NCBI GenBank assembly: GCA_026710825.1
Contig: JAPOQH010000089.1
Span: forward strand, 1-64,000
Direction of reading: 5' to 3'
DNA length: 64,000 bases
Source: Chloroflexota bacterium
GTDB taxonomy: Bacteria > Chloroflexota > Dehalococcoidia > Lucifugimonadales > UBA3495
A program made the translations under genes and the position numbers. Below the pieces are notes generated by a model. The model was given only the letters and a program-made list of their open reading frames with translations, did not search any database and had not been told where the DNA came from. Below are positions 1 to 8,641 of the stretch, piece after piece; positions within the stretch are counted from its first letter, which is position 1, and every line of letters starts with the position of its first letter.

Positions 1-1052
1 CCACCACGTCGGTACGCCGGCGGATCTCCTTGTTCAGTCTTTCCAGGGGGTTGTTGGACCAGAGCTTCTGCCAGTGCGACACTGGGAAGGCGGCGAAGGC
101 GAGGATGTCTGGCAAGGCGTCTGCCAGCATCTGGGCAGCCTAGGGGAAGTGCTCCTGGAGTTGGGCCACCACCCGGTCGGCTTGGGCGTGGACCTCCTCC
201 GGTGAGAGCTGCTGGTAGATGGTGCGCACCATCGCGGCGACGCCGGGTTGAGACCACTTGGGCACTCGGGTGAGCAGGTTGGTCATGAAGTGAGTGCGGC
301 ACTGCTGCCAGCTTGCGCCGGCAAACACGGTGGCGATGGCGTTTTTCAAGCCCTGATGGGCATCGGAGATGACCAGTTCCACCCCGCTGAGACCTCGAGC
401 GTTCAGCGACCTCAGGAAGGCAAGCCAGAATGCGCCGTCCTCGCTGGCGCCCACATCCATGCCCAATATCTCCCGCTGACCGTGAGCATTCACCCCGGTG
501 GCCACCACCACGCTGACGTTGACGATGCGACCGCCCTCTCTGACTATCTGGGTCAACGCGTCCAGCCACACGTAGGGGTAAGCACCGCCGTCCAAGGGTC
601 GGCCCAGGAATTTCTCCACCACCTGATCCAGATCCCGGCAGATGCGTGAGACCTGGCTTTTCGAAATCCCATCACAACCCAGGGACTTGACCAGATCATC
701 CACCCTTCTCGTGGACACCCCCTCAACGTAGGCCTGCTGGATCACCGCCAACAGGGCTCTCTCACTGCGCCGTCTGGGCTCCAACAGCCCGGGAAAGTAG
801 CTCCCCCCGGATCTTGGGGATGCGCAATTCCATGGTGCCCACCCGGGTGTCCCAATCTCGGCTGCGATAGCCGTTGCGGTGGGTGAGACGGTCTGGACTG
901 CGTTCGCCATGCTGGGCGCCGATTTGCGCCGACACCTCAGCGTCCATGATCCCCTCCACCAGCACCTGCAGGGCTTCCCGCAGAAAGTCCACGTCGCCCT
1001 CCATGCCGCGCTTGCGCAATAGGTCCAATAAGTCCATGCTGTTCTTGGCCAT
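1..1052 (-). pseudogene. IS256-family (mutator-type) transposase, frameshifted, with in-frame stop and cut by window edge
   Basis: The DDE transposase moves the IS. A plausible Shine-Dalgarno (GAGGGAGG) precedes the ATG at 1052. The N-terminal frame (1052 to about 805) gives the typical IS256 opening with NGYRSRDWDTRVG and IPKIRG. The protein then continues in another frame with GSYFPGLLEPRRRSERALLA, so there is a shift at the run of six C (plus strand 803-808). Catalytic Asp residues are visible in VWLDALT and ISDAHQGLKNAI. A TAG stop at 142-140 interrupts the frame, after which recognisable C-terminal sequence resumes (HWQKLWSNNPLERLNKEIRR, containing the catalytic Glu). Two lesions make it very probably inactive. 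The frameshift could be a homopolymer sequencing error, but the nonsense codon is less easily explained that way. Confidence 0.85.
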
Positions 1053-1155
1053 CGCGACCCTCCCTCATCGGGTTTGTTGTAGTTCCGATAAGGATGACGC
1101 GGTGGCTCTCTTCTTGCCACCCAGTTCCTGTTACACCACTTCCTGGGACTCTACT
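1..1155 (-). mobile_element. IS256-family insertion sequence, one end, partial
   Basis: The window opens inside an IS256-family element read on the minus strand. The transposase start lies at 1052. About 100 bp further out (around 1120-1155) is a non-coding end region reading, on the minus strand, AGTCCCAGGAAGTGGTGTAA, which has the look of an IS256 terminal region. The exact terminus and the target duplication cannot be fixed because the other end is outside the window. The element sits inside the EVE-like gene that continues from 1156 to 1934. Confidence 0.7.
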
Positions 1156-1934
1156 GCAACGAGCGTTGATGCCGGGCCAACGAGATTTCCACCGTAGGCT
1201 CTTTTCATGTGCTGCCGGCTGGAGGAGTTCCATGACCCGCACTTTGTCGCTTCTCGGCACCCAGACATGGAATCCCATTTCGACGCCGATTTGGGCTACT
1301 TTCGCTTGGTATTGGATGGATTCCTGGTAGTTGGTCCGTTGGTCCGATTCCGCGTTTCTCGATTCAGGTGAGAGTTCTTCATCCTCAGCGTCTGGGATGC
1401 TGACTTCAACCTCTCCGGTCAGTGTACGGACTCTCTGCCTCTGGTTGAGCCGACGCCGGTCCTGGTCGGTGAGCGGGTACGCTTCCGGGCCTGACTGCTG
1501 TCTTTTGAGAAGATCCACCAGGAAACTCCCGTCGTCGTCGTCGAAGGTATTCAGGGATTGCCTGAAGAATCCTGTCCAGTAAGGGTTGCCAGGCTCGAGC
1601 CGGTTGGTGATGGTTAAAGCCGGCCAGACCTGTGGGTCTCGTATGGGTACCGCCGACTCCGTGTTCAAGATGACGACTGGTTTGACGTTGAACCGGATTG
1701 GGTACGGGTCAGTGGCGCCAAACCTCGGAGTATCGTCTTCGAACGGTCCGGATTCGACTTCCAGCACACCGCACCAGCGGGATACGCGCGTCATGCAGCA
1801 GAGGAGGATGTCCCCGGTTTGACTCGTTCGTTGGCTACGCGTCGTAGTCGGGTTCCGACGCCTGTGCATGCTGCTCCAGCTTCTGTGAAGGCCTGCCATG
1901 TCTCAGGAGTAAACAGGTCCAGGTGATATTGCAT
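1156..1934 (-). pseudogene. EVE-like domain protein, possible modified-DNA restriction factor, frameshifted and interrupted by IS256
   Basis: Joining two frames gives one protein. It starts at ATG 1934 (GAGG just upstream) with MQYHLDLFTPETWQAFTEAG and runs to VKPG. It then continues one frame over with GDILLCCMTRVSRWCGVLEV and DPYPIRFNVKPVVILNTES. The break is at the C-run 1812-1815, where one missing base would restore the frame. The order of motifs (DLFTPETW, LLCCMTxVSRW, GVLEV, PYPIRF) resembles EVE/PUA-like proteins that sit near restriction genes. A downstream segment, VAQIGVEMGFHVWVPRSD, resembles nuclease-like C-terminal domains of such proteins. Around 1155 the frame runs into the IS256 end, so the C-terminus is lost or lies beyond the window. 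Family assignment is from memory of motifs only. Confidence 0.5.
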
Positions 1935-1988
1935 GAAGCCTCGCGCGTATCCGAGTGGTCCGCGTCGTTCTCTTCAAGGTGGGTTGAT

Positions 1989-2501
1989 TCATTCTTCAGT
2001 TGAGCAGTTATTGCAGCCACAATTGCACCCGCTCACGCCGTCGCAGTCGCAGTTGTCGCACTGCGAGCAGCAGCAGTACCATCCAGATCCCTTGACCTTC
2101 GCTTTGCCGTCAAGCGGGGTACAGTCCCAGGGATGGACACCAACCTCAGCCGCCCAGCGGGTGCGGAGGGTGACGTACTCTCCGATTGCCTTTGCGCAGG
2201 CGCTCTCGAGCACTTCGTCCGGTGAATCTCTGCCTACCCTCAGCAGATCCCTGGTGTCCCGAATGAAGTCGCCTCGTGGGTTGTCGCCCGCCTGCCGATT
2301 GCATACCCAATTCCAGAAGGCCGCCGGCAGGTTGGTTTCGTAGTCTGTGGTGATTTCGGGCAACGCACTCGATGCAGGGATGCTCTTGCGATCCTCACAA
2401 GCCTGTCTGGCTTCCCCTGTTTGGCTTCCCAGGTGCAGTAGCACCTTCCGGCCTGAAGCTCCAATCCACCACCCAGTAGTCCATGGTGGCGCTGGTACCA
2501 A
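1989..2501 (-). CDS. Hypothetical protein with YozE/SAM-like stretch and Cys-rich C-terminal tail
   Basis: The function is not known. The middle part contains FWNWVCNRQAGDNPRGDFIR, which resembles the YozE/SAM-like fold (pattern F..WL..Q...D.IGD..RD). The last 30 residues hold ten cysteines in 24 positions, in CxxC, CxC and CCC spacings (1995-2080), which could bind metal. The true start is uncertain: the first 50 residues look non-native and the reading frame overlaps the ORF at 2240-2662, so the two may be one gene split by a frameshift around 2370-2450. It lies 54 bp upstream of the EVE-like gene and downstream of the type ISP-like enzyme, all on the minus strand, so an operon is likely. 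Confidence 0.4.
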   Translation of the reverse strand: MVPAPPWTTGWWIGASGRKVLLHLGSQTGEARQACEDRKSIPASSALPEITTDYETNLPAAFWNWVCNRQAGDNPRGDFIRDTRDLLRVGRDSPDEVLESACAKAIGEYVTLRTRWAAEVGVHPWDCTPLDGKAKVKGSGWYCCCSQCDNCDCDGVSGCNCGCNNCSTEE

Positions 2502-2662
2502 CCAGCCGGCCGGAGAACACCCTCTAAACGAAAAGTAGGCTGACGCCCTCCGAGGAGGTCTGTCAGTATGCGGTTTTCCAAAGCCTCGATTGAAACGCCT
2601 TCACAGGCCACGGGCAACGCCGTGAGACAGTTCTTCACCAGTCTCTGTACATCGTAGATCAT
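2240..2662 (-). CDS. Hypothetical ORF directly downstream of the type ISP-like enzyme; C-terminal part probably out of frame
   Basis: The ORF begins only 13 bp after the stop of the restriction-modification gene. Its N-terminus (MIYDVQRLVKNCLTALPV and ALENRILTDLLGG) looks like a genuine amphipathic protein start. From about residue 50 on, the composition becomes less protein-like, and the overlapping frame 1989-2501 carries the recognisable YozE-like stretch. The simplest reading is a single gene from 2662 to 1989 with a frameshift in between. No family was recognised for the N-terminal half. Confidence 0.3.
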   Translation of the reverse strand: MIYDVQRLVKNCLTALPVACEGVSIEALENRILTDLLGGRQPTFRLEGVLRPAGWYQRHHGLLGGGLELQAGRCYCTWEAKQGKPDRLVRIARASLHRVRCPKSPQTTKPTCRRPSGIGYAIGRRATTHEATSFGTPGIC

Positions 2663-2675
2663 TCCTGAGCCGTCC

Positions 2676-5600
2676 TCAGTTCTGAAGCTGTTTCGTCAAC
2701 TTCAGGATCGCAGCGATCCGTCGTGCGGTGTCCGTAAAGTGTTGAACTTCTTCCGGCAACAAAGGGCGCCCCAGCACCCTGCTTTCGCGATAGGACAGCC
2801 ATTTCTTCAGCACCTGGTAGCCGCCGAGCTGGTAGTTCCAGACGGCGGCGGGGACGTTGCGCCAGTGGGCACGGTCGTTCAGGTAAACGTCATAGGTGGT
2901 GTCGTGCAGCGTCGGGATGGCGTCGGTCAGCTCGGCTCGTTCCTTGTCCGTGTAGTCGCGTGCCACGATTCTGCCCTGGCCAGGCATGACGGCATCGCCC
3001 GTGCCGAAGTGTCCCCAGCCGGCGGACACGGCGAAGTCGTCGCCGGCCATGTTGCCGCCGTCCGTCGTCGTGGGCACGGCGATGGCGGCGAGTTCAGGAC
3101 GCAGCGCGCCGTCGGTCACGCCGGCGACGGGGGTGTCGGAGTCCAGCAGGGCGGCCAGACGCCGGCCCCGCGCCGCCGATTCCGCCAGCGCATCCGCCGC
3201 GCCGTGAGCGTCGCCGTCGGGCCAACCGGGCAGCGGGATGCGTGGCCACTCCATGCGCAGGGCGCCGGCGTTGGCCGTGCGGTACTTGGGATCGTGCAGC
3301 GTGGCGATGACGTGGTGGAACAGGTCCTCAACGCCCAGCCCCAGGCGTCCCAGATAGTGTTGCGCGGCGAGCGACAGGTTGGGGCGGCGTAGGGACCCAA
3401 CACCGTCAATACCGAGACCGTCGTTGCGTAGCCACGCAGGGACAAAATGTGACCGGCCATTGCCAAAATCGCCTGCCAAGTGCCGCACGAACGTGCCGCG
3501 TGAAAACGCCTCTCTGGATTCCCTGTGTCGTACCTCTACCCAGATATTGCCGTCGAAAGCATGCGGCTTATATTCTGCTCGTTTTTCGTCAAGCAATTTG
3601 GTGTCTCTGTCCCAATACAGCCAACGGCTATCAAACGGGCGATGTGCATAACGCACAAACCCCGATTCCACAGGACCCCCACGAGTGAGAAGTGCGTCAC
3701 GAGCGTCACGAGCGTCATAGCGTGCCGTGGACTTCATTACTTCCGGATACCGCAACGCTACCTGGTCGTGACTAAAAGCTGGATTGAAGTAATCGCGGAC
3801 GCGTTGCTTCAAAGGCTCGAGCGTGATGGACACCAAGAAACTGTCGCGGCTAGTTGTTACGCCCGGGAATGACGTGGGGAACAGATCGGGCAGCGCCGGC
3901 CAGTCCTGCCAACCGTCGCTCACCGCAAGGTCGGCGAACGGCAACCCCAACGACAGTAGCGGCGCAACGCCACCGTACAGGCTTTCGGGCTGGTTCTCCG
4001 AAGTCGCCGCAAGCTCATCGCGCTTGGTCTGGCCCCACAGGTGGCGGAACTCAACGGACTGCGCTTGAGTATGGTCGGCCTTGCGGACCAGCGTGGCAAT
4101 GGCGGTGCCAACCTGGATTCCCACCGGATCCTCGAGCGTGGAGAAGATGCTGGGGTCGGGCGCGCCCTCCGGCGTCGTCTTGCCCGTCTTGAACCTGTCT
4201 CCGTTGAGACAGTCGATGCGGATGGCGTCGAAGGCTTCCAGGTAGCGTTCGCGCATTCCGGTGAATGAGAGGCCGTCCAGCCACGAGTAGTTGGAGATGA
4301 AGCACACCACGCCCTGGCCGGTCTTTTCGGCGATGCGCCGCTCCGCCATGCGGAAGAACCGGACGTAGAGGTCATTCAGTCCCTGGCCTTCGGGACGCCG
4401 TACCTGCCTGGTGGTGCGGTAGGCCTGGGACAGTTCGCGTTCCTCGTCAACGGCCATGCCGGCGAACCCGTTGTAGGGCGGGTTGCCAAGGATGACCAGC
4501 ACCGGCGTGTCCTGCTTGACCCGTTCGGCCCGCTCTCGTTCCTGCTCCAGTTCGGGGAAGGGCAGTGGTTTCTGCACCGTGGGCTCCCAGCCCGTCAGCG
4601 CGTTGGTGAGGAAGACGCCGGCCCGTTCGTCGCCGTCATCGGACAGCGGGGCGTCCAGTTCCTGCATGGCGAGTCCGACCTGCAGGTGCGCCACCACGAA
4701 GGGGGCCGGCATGATCTCGAAGCCGAAGACGCGCTGGGTGGCCGCCTGTTTGACCTGCGCCCCGGTGAGCGCGCCCATGCCCTTGTCCTGCAGGTTGGCG
4801 GCGATGCGGCGCAGAACCTCGGCCAGGTACGCGCCGGTGCCGCAGCAGGGATCAAGCACGTACACGTTCTCGCCGGCCAGCCCGTCGGGGATGCCAAGAT
4901 CGTCTTTCAGCGCCTTGTCCACTCGCGCCACCATGTAGCGCACCACCTCGGCCGGGGTGTACCAGACGCCAAGCTGCTTGCGCAGGTCGGGGTCGAAGGC
5001 CTGCAGGAAGGGTTCGTAGAAGTAGGGCACCGCCTCACCCTCGCTGAACCTGGCGAAGAAGGCGTCCCGTTCCACGCGGTTGAGCGCGACGGCGGTCCAG
5101 TCCAGCACCTCCACCAGTCCCAGGGGTTGCAGTTTCCCGGGGTCGGATAGCTGCTGGAACAACGCGCGCAGCACCGGCGCCCGCAGATGCCAGACCGCGT
5201 CGTGCCAGTTGAAGAGGCCGTCCGGTTTGGGTGTCTGCCGCGCCCACAGCACCCAGGCGGAGAAGACGCCGTAGAAGAGGGTCTGCACCAGTGTGGACCG
5301 GAAGAAGGCGGCGCCCTGCTCGCCGTCGAATTGCACCCCCAGCGAATCTTCCAGCGCCTGCCGCAATGTGGCCAGCGACGTGGCATCGCCGGCCTTTTCC
5401 ACCCTTGCCAACCCGTCGCGGGCGTAGGACGCCAGCAGCCACGCCACGTCCTTCGGCTCGGCCAGCGACGCGGCGTGGGACAGCACGCGGGTCAGGTACT
5501 CGCCCAGCCCGGGGCCGACCTCGTTGGCGAAGGCCCTCGGATGTTCCAGTTTGGCGTCGAACTGCGCCGCCGAATCCGCCAGCCGCAGCGACTCCAGGCG

Positions 5601-6026
5601 CACCGGGTTGCCGGCGGCGTCCTCGCCCACCAGCGCGAAGTCGCGCGCGTTGGTCACCAGCACCTGCCGGTAACCCTGCCAGTAGCCGGCGACCTGGTCA
5701 CTCTGGGCAATTAGCCGTGCGTCGTCCTCGACTGATTTGACTTCTATCACCCCGCGTTCCGGCTTTTGCCCCGATTTCGGAGTGCCCTTTTGCACCTGCC
5801 GCGTCGTGTACAGGCCAAAGTCGGGATGACCTGCGCCCTGGTCGGCGAGTTCCTGGACGCAGAAGACCTTTGGTCTCAGCGTGCTTCCTACTGCGTTCAG
5901 CAGGTTGGCGAGGGGGCCATACAGAGAACGCTCACCGGTCGCGCCGCCAGAGCGTCCGACTTGCTGCAGCGTCGTGAAGTAGTCCTCGGTGATTTGCTTG
6001 AAGCTCGGCTTACTCATGGACGGCAT
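2676..6026 (-). CDS. Type ISP-like restriction-modification enzyme (nuclease + N6-adenine methylase + specificity domain)
   Basis: A 1116-residue single-chain enzyme predicted to methylate adenine in a specific DNA sequence and cut unmodified DNA. Near residues 65-100 there is a PD-(D/E)xK-like arrangement: an Asp in GHPDFG, then GVIEVK. The methylase core has motif I DPCCGTGAYL (about residue 390) and motif IV NPPYN (about 515), the NPPY type of N6-adenine methylases. The C-terminal third, ending in VWNYQLGGYQVLKKWLSYRE, matches the specificity domain seen in type ISP enzymes. The superfamily 2 helicase found in LlaGI-type enzymes is missing, so it resembles the shorter helicase-less versions or a type IIG enzyme. 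The start is 6026 or an internal Met at 6017. The gene appears intact although everything around it is broken. Confidence 0.85.
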   Translation of the reverse strand: MPSMSKPSFKQITEDYFTTLQQVGRSGGATGERSLYGPLANLLNAVGSTLRPKVFCVQELADQGAGHPDFGLYTTRQVQKGTPKSGQKPERGVIEVKSVEDDARLIAQSDQVAGYWQGYRQVLVTNARDFALVGEDAAGNPVRLESLRLADSAAQFDAKLEHPRAFANEVGPGLGEYLTRVLSHAASLAEPKDVAWLLASYARDGLARVEKAGDATSLATLRQALEDSLGVQFDGEQGAAFFRSTLVQTLFYGVFSAWVLWARQTPKPDGLFNWHDAVWHLRAPVLRALFQQLSDPGKLQPLGLVEVLDWTAVALNRVERDAFFARFSEGEAVPYFYEPFLQAFDPDLRKQLGVWYTPAEVVRYMVARVDKALKDDLGIPDGLAGENVYVLDPCCGTGAYLAEVLRRIAANLQDKGMGALTGAQVKQAATQRVFGFEIMPAPFVVAHLQVGLAMQELDAPLSDDGDERAGVFLTNALTGWEPTVQKPLPFPELEQERERAERVKQDTPVLVILGNPPYNGFAGMAVDEERELSQAYRTTRQVRRPEGQGLNDLYVRFFRMAERRIAEKTGQGVVCFISNYSWLDGLSFTGMRERYLEAFDAIRIDCLNGDRFKTGKTTPEGAPDPSIFSTLEDPVGIQVGTAIATLVRKADHTQAQSVEFRHLWGQTKRDELAATSENQPESLYGGVAPLLSLGLPFADLAVSDGWQDWPALPDLFPTSFPGVTTSRDSFLVSITLEPLKQRVRDYFNPAFSHDQVALRYPEVMKSTARYDARDARDALLTRGGPVESGFVRYAHRPFDSRWLYWDRDTKLLDEKRAEYKPHAFDGNIWVEVRHRESREAFSRGTFVRHLAGDFGNGRSHFVPAWLRNDGLGIDGVGSLRRPNLSLAAQHYLGRLGLGVEDLFHHVIATLHDPKYRTANAGALRMEWPRIPLPGWPDGDAHGAADALAESAARGRRLAALLDSDTPVAGVTDGALRPELAAIAVPTTTDGGNMAGDDFAVSAGWGHFGTGDAVMPGQGRIVARDYTDKERAELTDAIPTLHDTTYDVYLNDRAHWRNVPAAVWNYQLGGYQVLKKWLSYRESRVLGRPLLPEEVQHFTDTARRIAAILKLTKQLQN

Positions 6027-6454
6027 TTTGCCACAGTAGCTGGCTTAGAGGGTGTGTGACAACGGGCCAAACGTGCGGGGATGGTTCCTGGGGTGAGGAT
6101 GGGACGTCGGTTACGCTGATGGCATGAGTAGAAAACCTTTGAATGATGTTGAAGTTGCGGCGCTGGTTCATCAGCCGACTATGCTTCACGCTGCTGAAGT
6201 GCCGTTCCATCGTCGTCCGCTTTTTGTACTCGGTTTTCCACTCGTCTGAGCAGCGGGGCAGCAGGCCCACTATCCGCAACAACTTGCCCTGGGGCTTCTC
6301 GCAGCGCCGGTCTTTGCAGTACCGGGTGACGCCAGTCTTGTCTTTGAGGTGGCAACTCTTTGAGGTGGCAACGTTCAGGCGGGCAGCCGGACCGGTGGCC
6401 CCACTCGCGGTCAGGTAACGCACCCGCTGCGTTCAGGAGTTGATCCAGCATCAT
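6010..6454 (-). pseudogene. Remnant of a DDE transposase C-terminal region
   Basis: The minus frame from about 6423 gives TRYCKDRRCEKPQGKLLRIV followed by WKTEYKKRTTMERHFSSVKH and then SRLMNQRRNFN. This is the conserved end of a family of IS transposases, where RT(T/V)xERxFSxxKH...L....NF surrounds the last acidic residue. After RRNFN the similarity decays, and the ORF runs into the start of the restriction enzyme gene. A second frame (6179-6454) reads the same DNA, suggesting an additional shift near 6360, where the 16-base motif TTTGAGGTGGCAACTC and a near-copy lie side by side. There is no intact start or N-terminal catalytic domain, so this is a dead fragment. Confidence 0.6.
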
Positions 6455-6648
6455 ATTTCTCCTTCCAGATTATTTTGTGTATCTGTTCAGGCTTGATGGG
6501 ATCCGCAGCGATATTGGCCTGTTCCGGGAGGTCAGTCCAGGACAAAATGTCCGTTGGAGATCGCCTCCATCCCCTCAAACGTGAACAGTTACCATCTTGC
6601 GCAACAGTTCAGAGTTGAAATGGTCGCCTCAAACCAAAACGATCATAC

Positions 6649-6741
6649 CGGCGAGGACTGGTAGCCATGAGTTACTGGCCGGCGAGGACTGGTAGCCATG
6701 AGTTACTGGCCGGCGAGGACTGGTAGCCATGAGTTACTGGC
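6649..6741. repeat. Tandem repeat, 31 bp x 3, identical copies
   Basis: Three adjacent identical 31-bp units run 6649-6679, 6680-6710 and 6711-6741. Each begins CGGCGAGGACTGG and ends GAGTTACTGGC. There is no spacer between copies, so this is a direct tandem array and not a CRISPR. Perfect identity implies recent expansion. Confidence 0.95.
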
Positions 6742-6774
6742 ACTACTCACGCTTGGTGATACGCGGGCTTCCGG

Positions 6775-6794
6775 ATTCCCGGTTCCGCGGGAAT
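6775..6794. repeat. dRS3-like palindrome ATTCCC-N8-GGGAAT
   Basis: The sequence fits exactly the pattern ATTCCC, eight bases, GGGAAT, which is the definition of the neisserial dRS3 element, and similar repeats occur in many genomes. A second copy lies at 39707-39726. The flanking bases (GG before, GACG after) extend the similarity between the two copies. Confidence 0.75.
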
Positions 6795-7098
6795 GACGCC
6801 TACATGACGCGGCTGCCGCCAACTCTAAACTGTTACCGCAGATCGTCCTGCCCCACCCGCACCGAGGCCATTTCATTAAGTCAGGATGTGGTTCGGCGAC
6901 TGGGACGCGGTTCGGCGAGCAAGCTGTCTGTCGAGCAACGGTGTCTGTCGAACGCCGGTGGAGCGCAGCGCATTTGCCGGCCGGTCGCGCGTGACTGTTC
7001 AGACTTGAGGAAACCGTCAAGAACCCAAACCGTCATACCGGCGAAAGCCGAGAGACCTGACGACAGGCAAGCGTGAGTGGGCAAGGATTTTCTGGATT

Positions 7099-7196
7099 CC
7101 GGATCAAGTCCGGAATGACGAGTTGGACGCGGAAATCGCTCGGTAAGCCGGATCAAGTCCGGAATGACGAGTTGGACGCGGAAATCGCTCGGTAAG
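7099..7196. repeat. Tandem repeat, 49 bp x 2
   Basis: Two adjacent identical copies lie at 7099-7147 and 7148-7196. Each starts with CCGGATCAAGTCCGGAATGA, an imperfect palindrome of the widespread 'TTCCGGACTTGATCCGGAAT' intergenic type. They are adjacent without spacer. Confidence 0.9.
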
Positions 7197-7289
7197 TGTG
7201 AACAGTTGCCGCTCGGCCGGCTCACTGGCGCAATTTGCGCCCATCGCGCATAATGCCAGCGTCACACCGACCCCGCCAGGAGGCGACCC

Positions 7290-8393
7290 ATGCCCGACCG
7301 ACAGCGCCTGACCCAGACCCTCATGGAACTCATCCGGATTGATAGCCCCACCGGAGAGGAGGACGCCATCGACGCCCACCTGTCCAACCTCCTGGCAAAC
7401 CTGGGCGCAGTCGTCCGGCACGACGATTATGGCAATTTGGTCGCCACCCTCGCCGGTAGTGATGGCTCCGCCAGCCAGCCCCCGGTGATGCTGTCCGCTC
7501 ACATGGACACCGTCGAGCCCGGCCGCGGAATCAAACCCATCCTGGACCCCGACGGCGAAACCCTCCGCTCGGACGGCACTACCATCCTGGGCGGCGACTG
7601 CAAGGCCGGTCTCGCCATCGTCGTGGAAGGTTTGACCTCGGCGGTTGAAGCTGGCACTCCTCGCCGTCCCGTGCAGGTTGTATTCTCCCGCGCCGAGGAA
7701 GGCGGACTCAATGGCGCTCGCAACCTGGACTTCTCCCTGGTGCACGCCGAAACCGGCATCGTATTCGACGGCGAGGGACCCGTCAGCCGCATCTGCGTCG
7801 GGGCCCCCGCCCAGAACATCGTGCAGGCCAACATCACCGGTGTCGCCGCTCACGCCGGCCTGGAGCCGGAAAACGGTGTGTCGGCTCTGCTCGTCGCCGC
7901 CAACATCCTCACCCGTTTGCCCCTGGGGCGCATCGACGAGGAAACCACCAGCAACATCGGCTTGCTCCAGGGCGGCCTCAAGCGCAACATCGTCCCCGAG
8001 CACGCTTATCTGGACGGCGAACTCCGCTCCCGCAACCAGGCCAAGCTTGATAATTACACCGCCGAGTTCGAACGCGCCTTCGACCAGGTGGCATCCATGT
8101 ACCCGCTGGCGAGCATCGATCTCAACATCTGGAGTCAGTATCGCGCCTACAGTGTCTCCCAGGACCATCCCTCGTTGACTCTCATATCCCGCTGCGTTGA
8201 TGCCTCCGGCCTGACTCCCTCCACCGAAACCACCGGAGGCGGCTCCGACGCCAACGTATTTTTCGAACACGGCATTGCCGCACTCCCCGTCGGAATCGGC
8301 GTCCGCGATTTCCACACCACCAGGGAAACCGCCAACCTCAGCGAAATCTTCGATGGCGCCCGCGTATGCGAGGCTCTCGTCGCCGCAGAATAA
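7290..8393 (+). CDS. M20-family metallopeptidase (PepT/YqjE-like)
   Basis: A cytoplasmic zinc di- or tripeptidase or related amidohydrolase of the M20 family, 367 residues. Metal-binding residues are visible in the expected order: His71 and Asp73 in SAHMDT, Asp103 in LGGDCKAG, the Glu pair in SRAEEGG (about 136-137), Asp160 in VFDGEG, and the last His in the C-terminal DFHTTRE. The small lid domain between the Asp160 region and the C-terminus carries the GVAAHAG motif typical of the dimerisation domain. Start at ATG 7290, preceded by AGGAGGCGACCC, a strong ribosome binding site. The gene stands alone, between the repeat-rich region and the promoter of the hopanoid operon. Substrate cannot be read from sequence. 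Confidence 0.88.
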   Translation: MPDRQRLTQTLMELIRIDSPTGEEDAIDAHLSNLLANLGAVVRHDDYGNLVATLAGSDGSASQPPVMLSAHMDTVEPGRGIKPILDPDGETLRSDGTTILGGDCKAGLAIVVEGLTSAVEAGTPRRPVQVVFSRAEEGGLNGARNLDFSLVHAETGIVFDGEGPVSRICVGAPAQNIVQANITGVAAHAGLEPENGVSALLVAANILTRLPLGRIDEETTSNIGLLQGGLKRNIVPEHAYLDGELRSRNQAKLDNYTAEFERAFDQVASMYPLASIDLNIWSQYRAYSVSQDHPSLTLISRCVDASGLTPSTETTGGGSDANVFFEHGIAALPVGIGVRDFHTTRETANLSEIFDGARVCEALVAAE

Positions 8394-8598
8394 TGCGCCC
8401 TTGTGCGCCGGCAACCGTGCCCGGAAGCTGCGCTCCGTACCCTACCCATCCAGCGCCGCCAGCAGACACTAACCAAGTCAGCAGCACGTTCCATCAAATC
8501 CGTTGCCAGTGCCCCCAGCGGATCCAAATCCTTCGGCTGGCTGCCCTCCGTTCCCCGGCTGCCGCCTTGGACTCCTCGTTAAGGCACATGTTTTTGTA

Positions 8599-8614
8599 AA
8601 TCAAAATTTTGATT
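8599..8614. promoter_or_regulatory. 16-bp perfect palindrome, candidate operator
   Basis: AATCAAAATTTTGATT is a perfect inverted repeat 27 bp upstream of the -35 box at 8642, in otherwise GC-rich DNA. Position and symmetry fit a binding site for a dimeric regulator of the hopanoid operon. Which regulator is unknown. An AT palindrome of this length could also be part of an UP-element-like tract. Confidence 0.4.
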
Positions 8615-8641
8615 CCTCCGGTACATCTGTCCCACGTCCGC

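Larger units (their letters stand above)
6455..7289. other. Gene-free, repeat-rich stretch
   Basis: No convincing gene was found in 835 bp. ORFs here are short and lack codon structure. The stretch contains a 31-bp tandem triplicate, a dRS3-like palindrome, a 49-bp tandem duplicate and other pieces of the GTCATACCGGCGAAAGCCG type of dispersed repeat (about 6643-6660 and 7034-7054). Together with the IS remnants on its left, it looks like a recombination-prone junction between the accessory island and the core genes beginning at 7290. Confidence 0.6.

Noticed and set aside
6649..6741. CRISPR-like array of 31-bp repeats
   Set aside because: Copies are directly adjacent without spacers, and there are no cas genes nearby.
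7104..8414. 436-residue minus-strand ORF opposite the M20 peptidase
   Set aside because: Shadow frame of a clearly recognisable plus-strand gene, Gly/Val/Ala-rich without motif.
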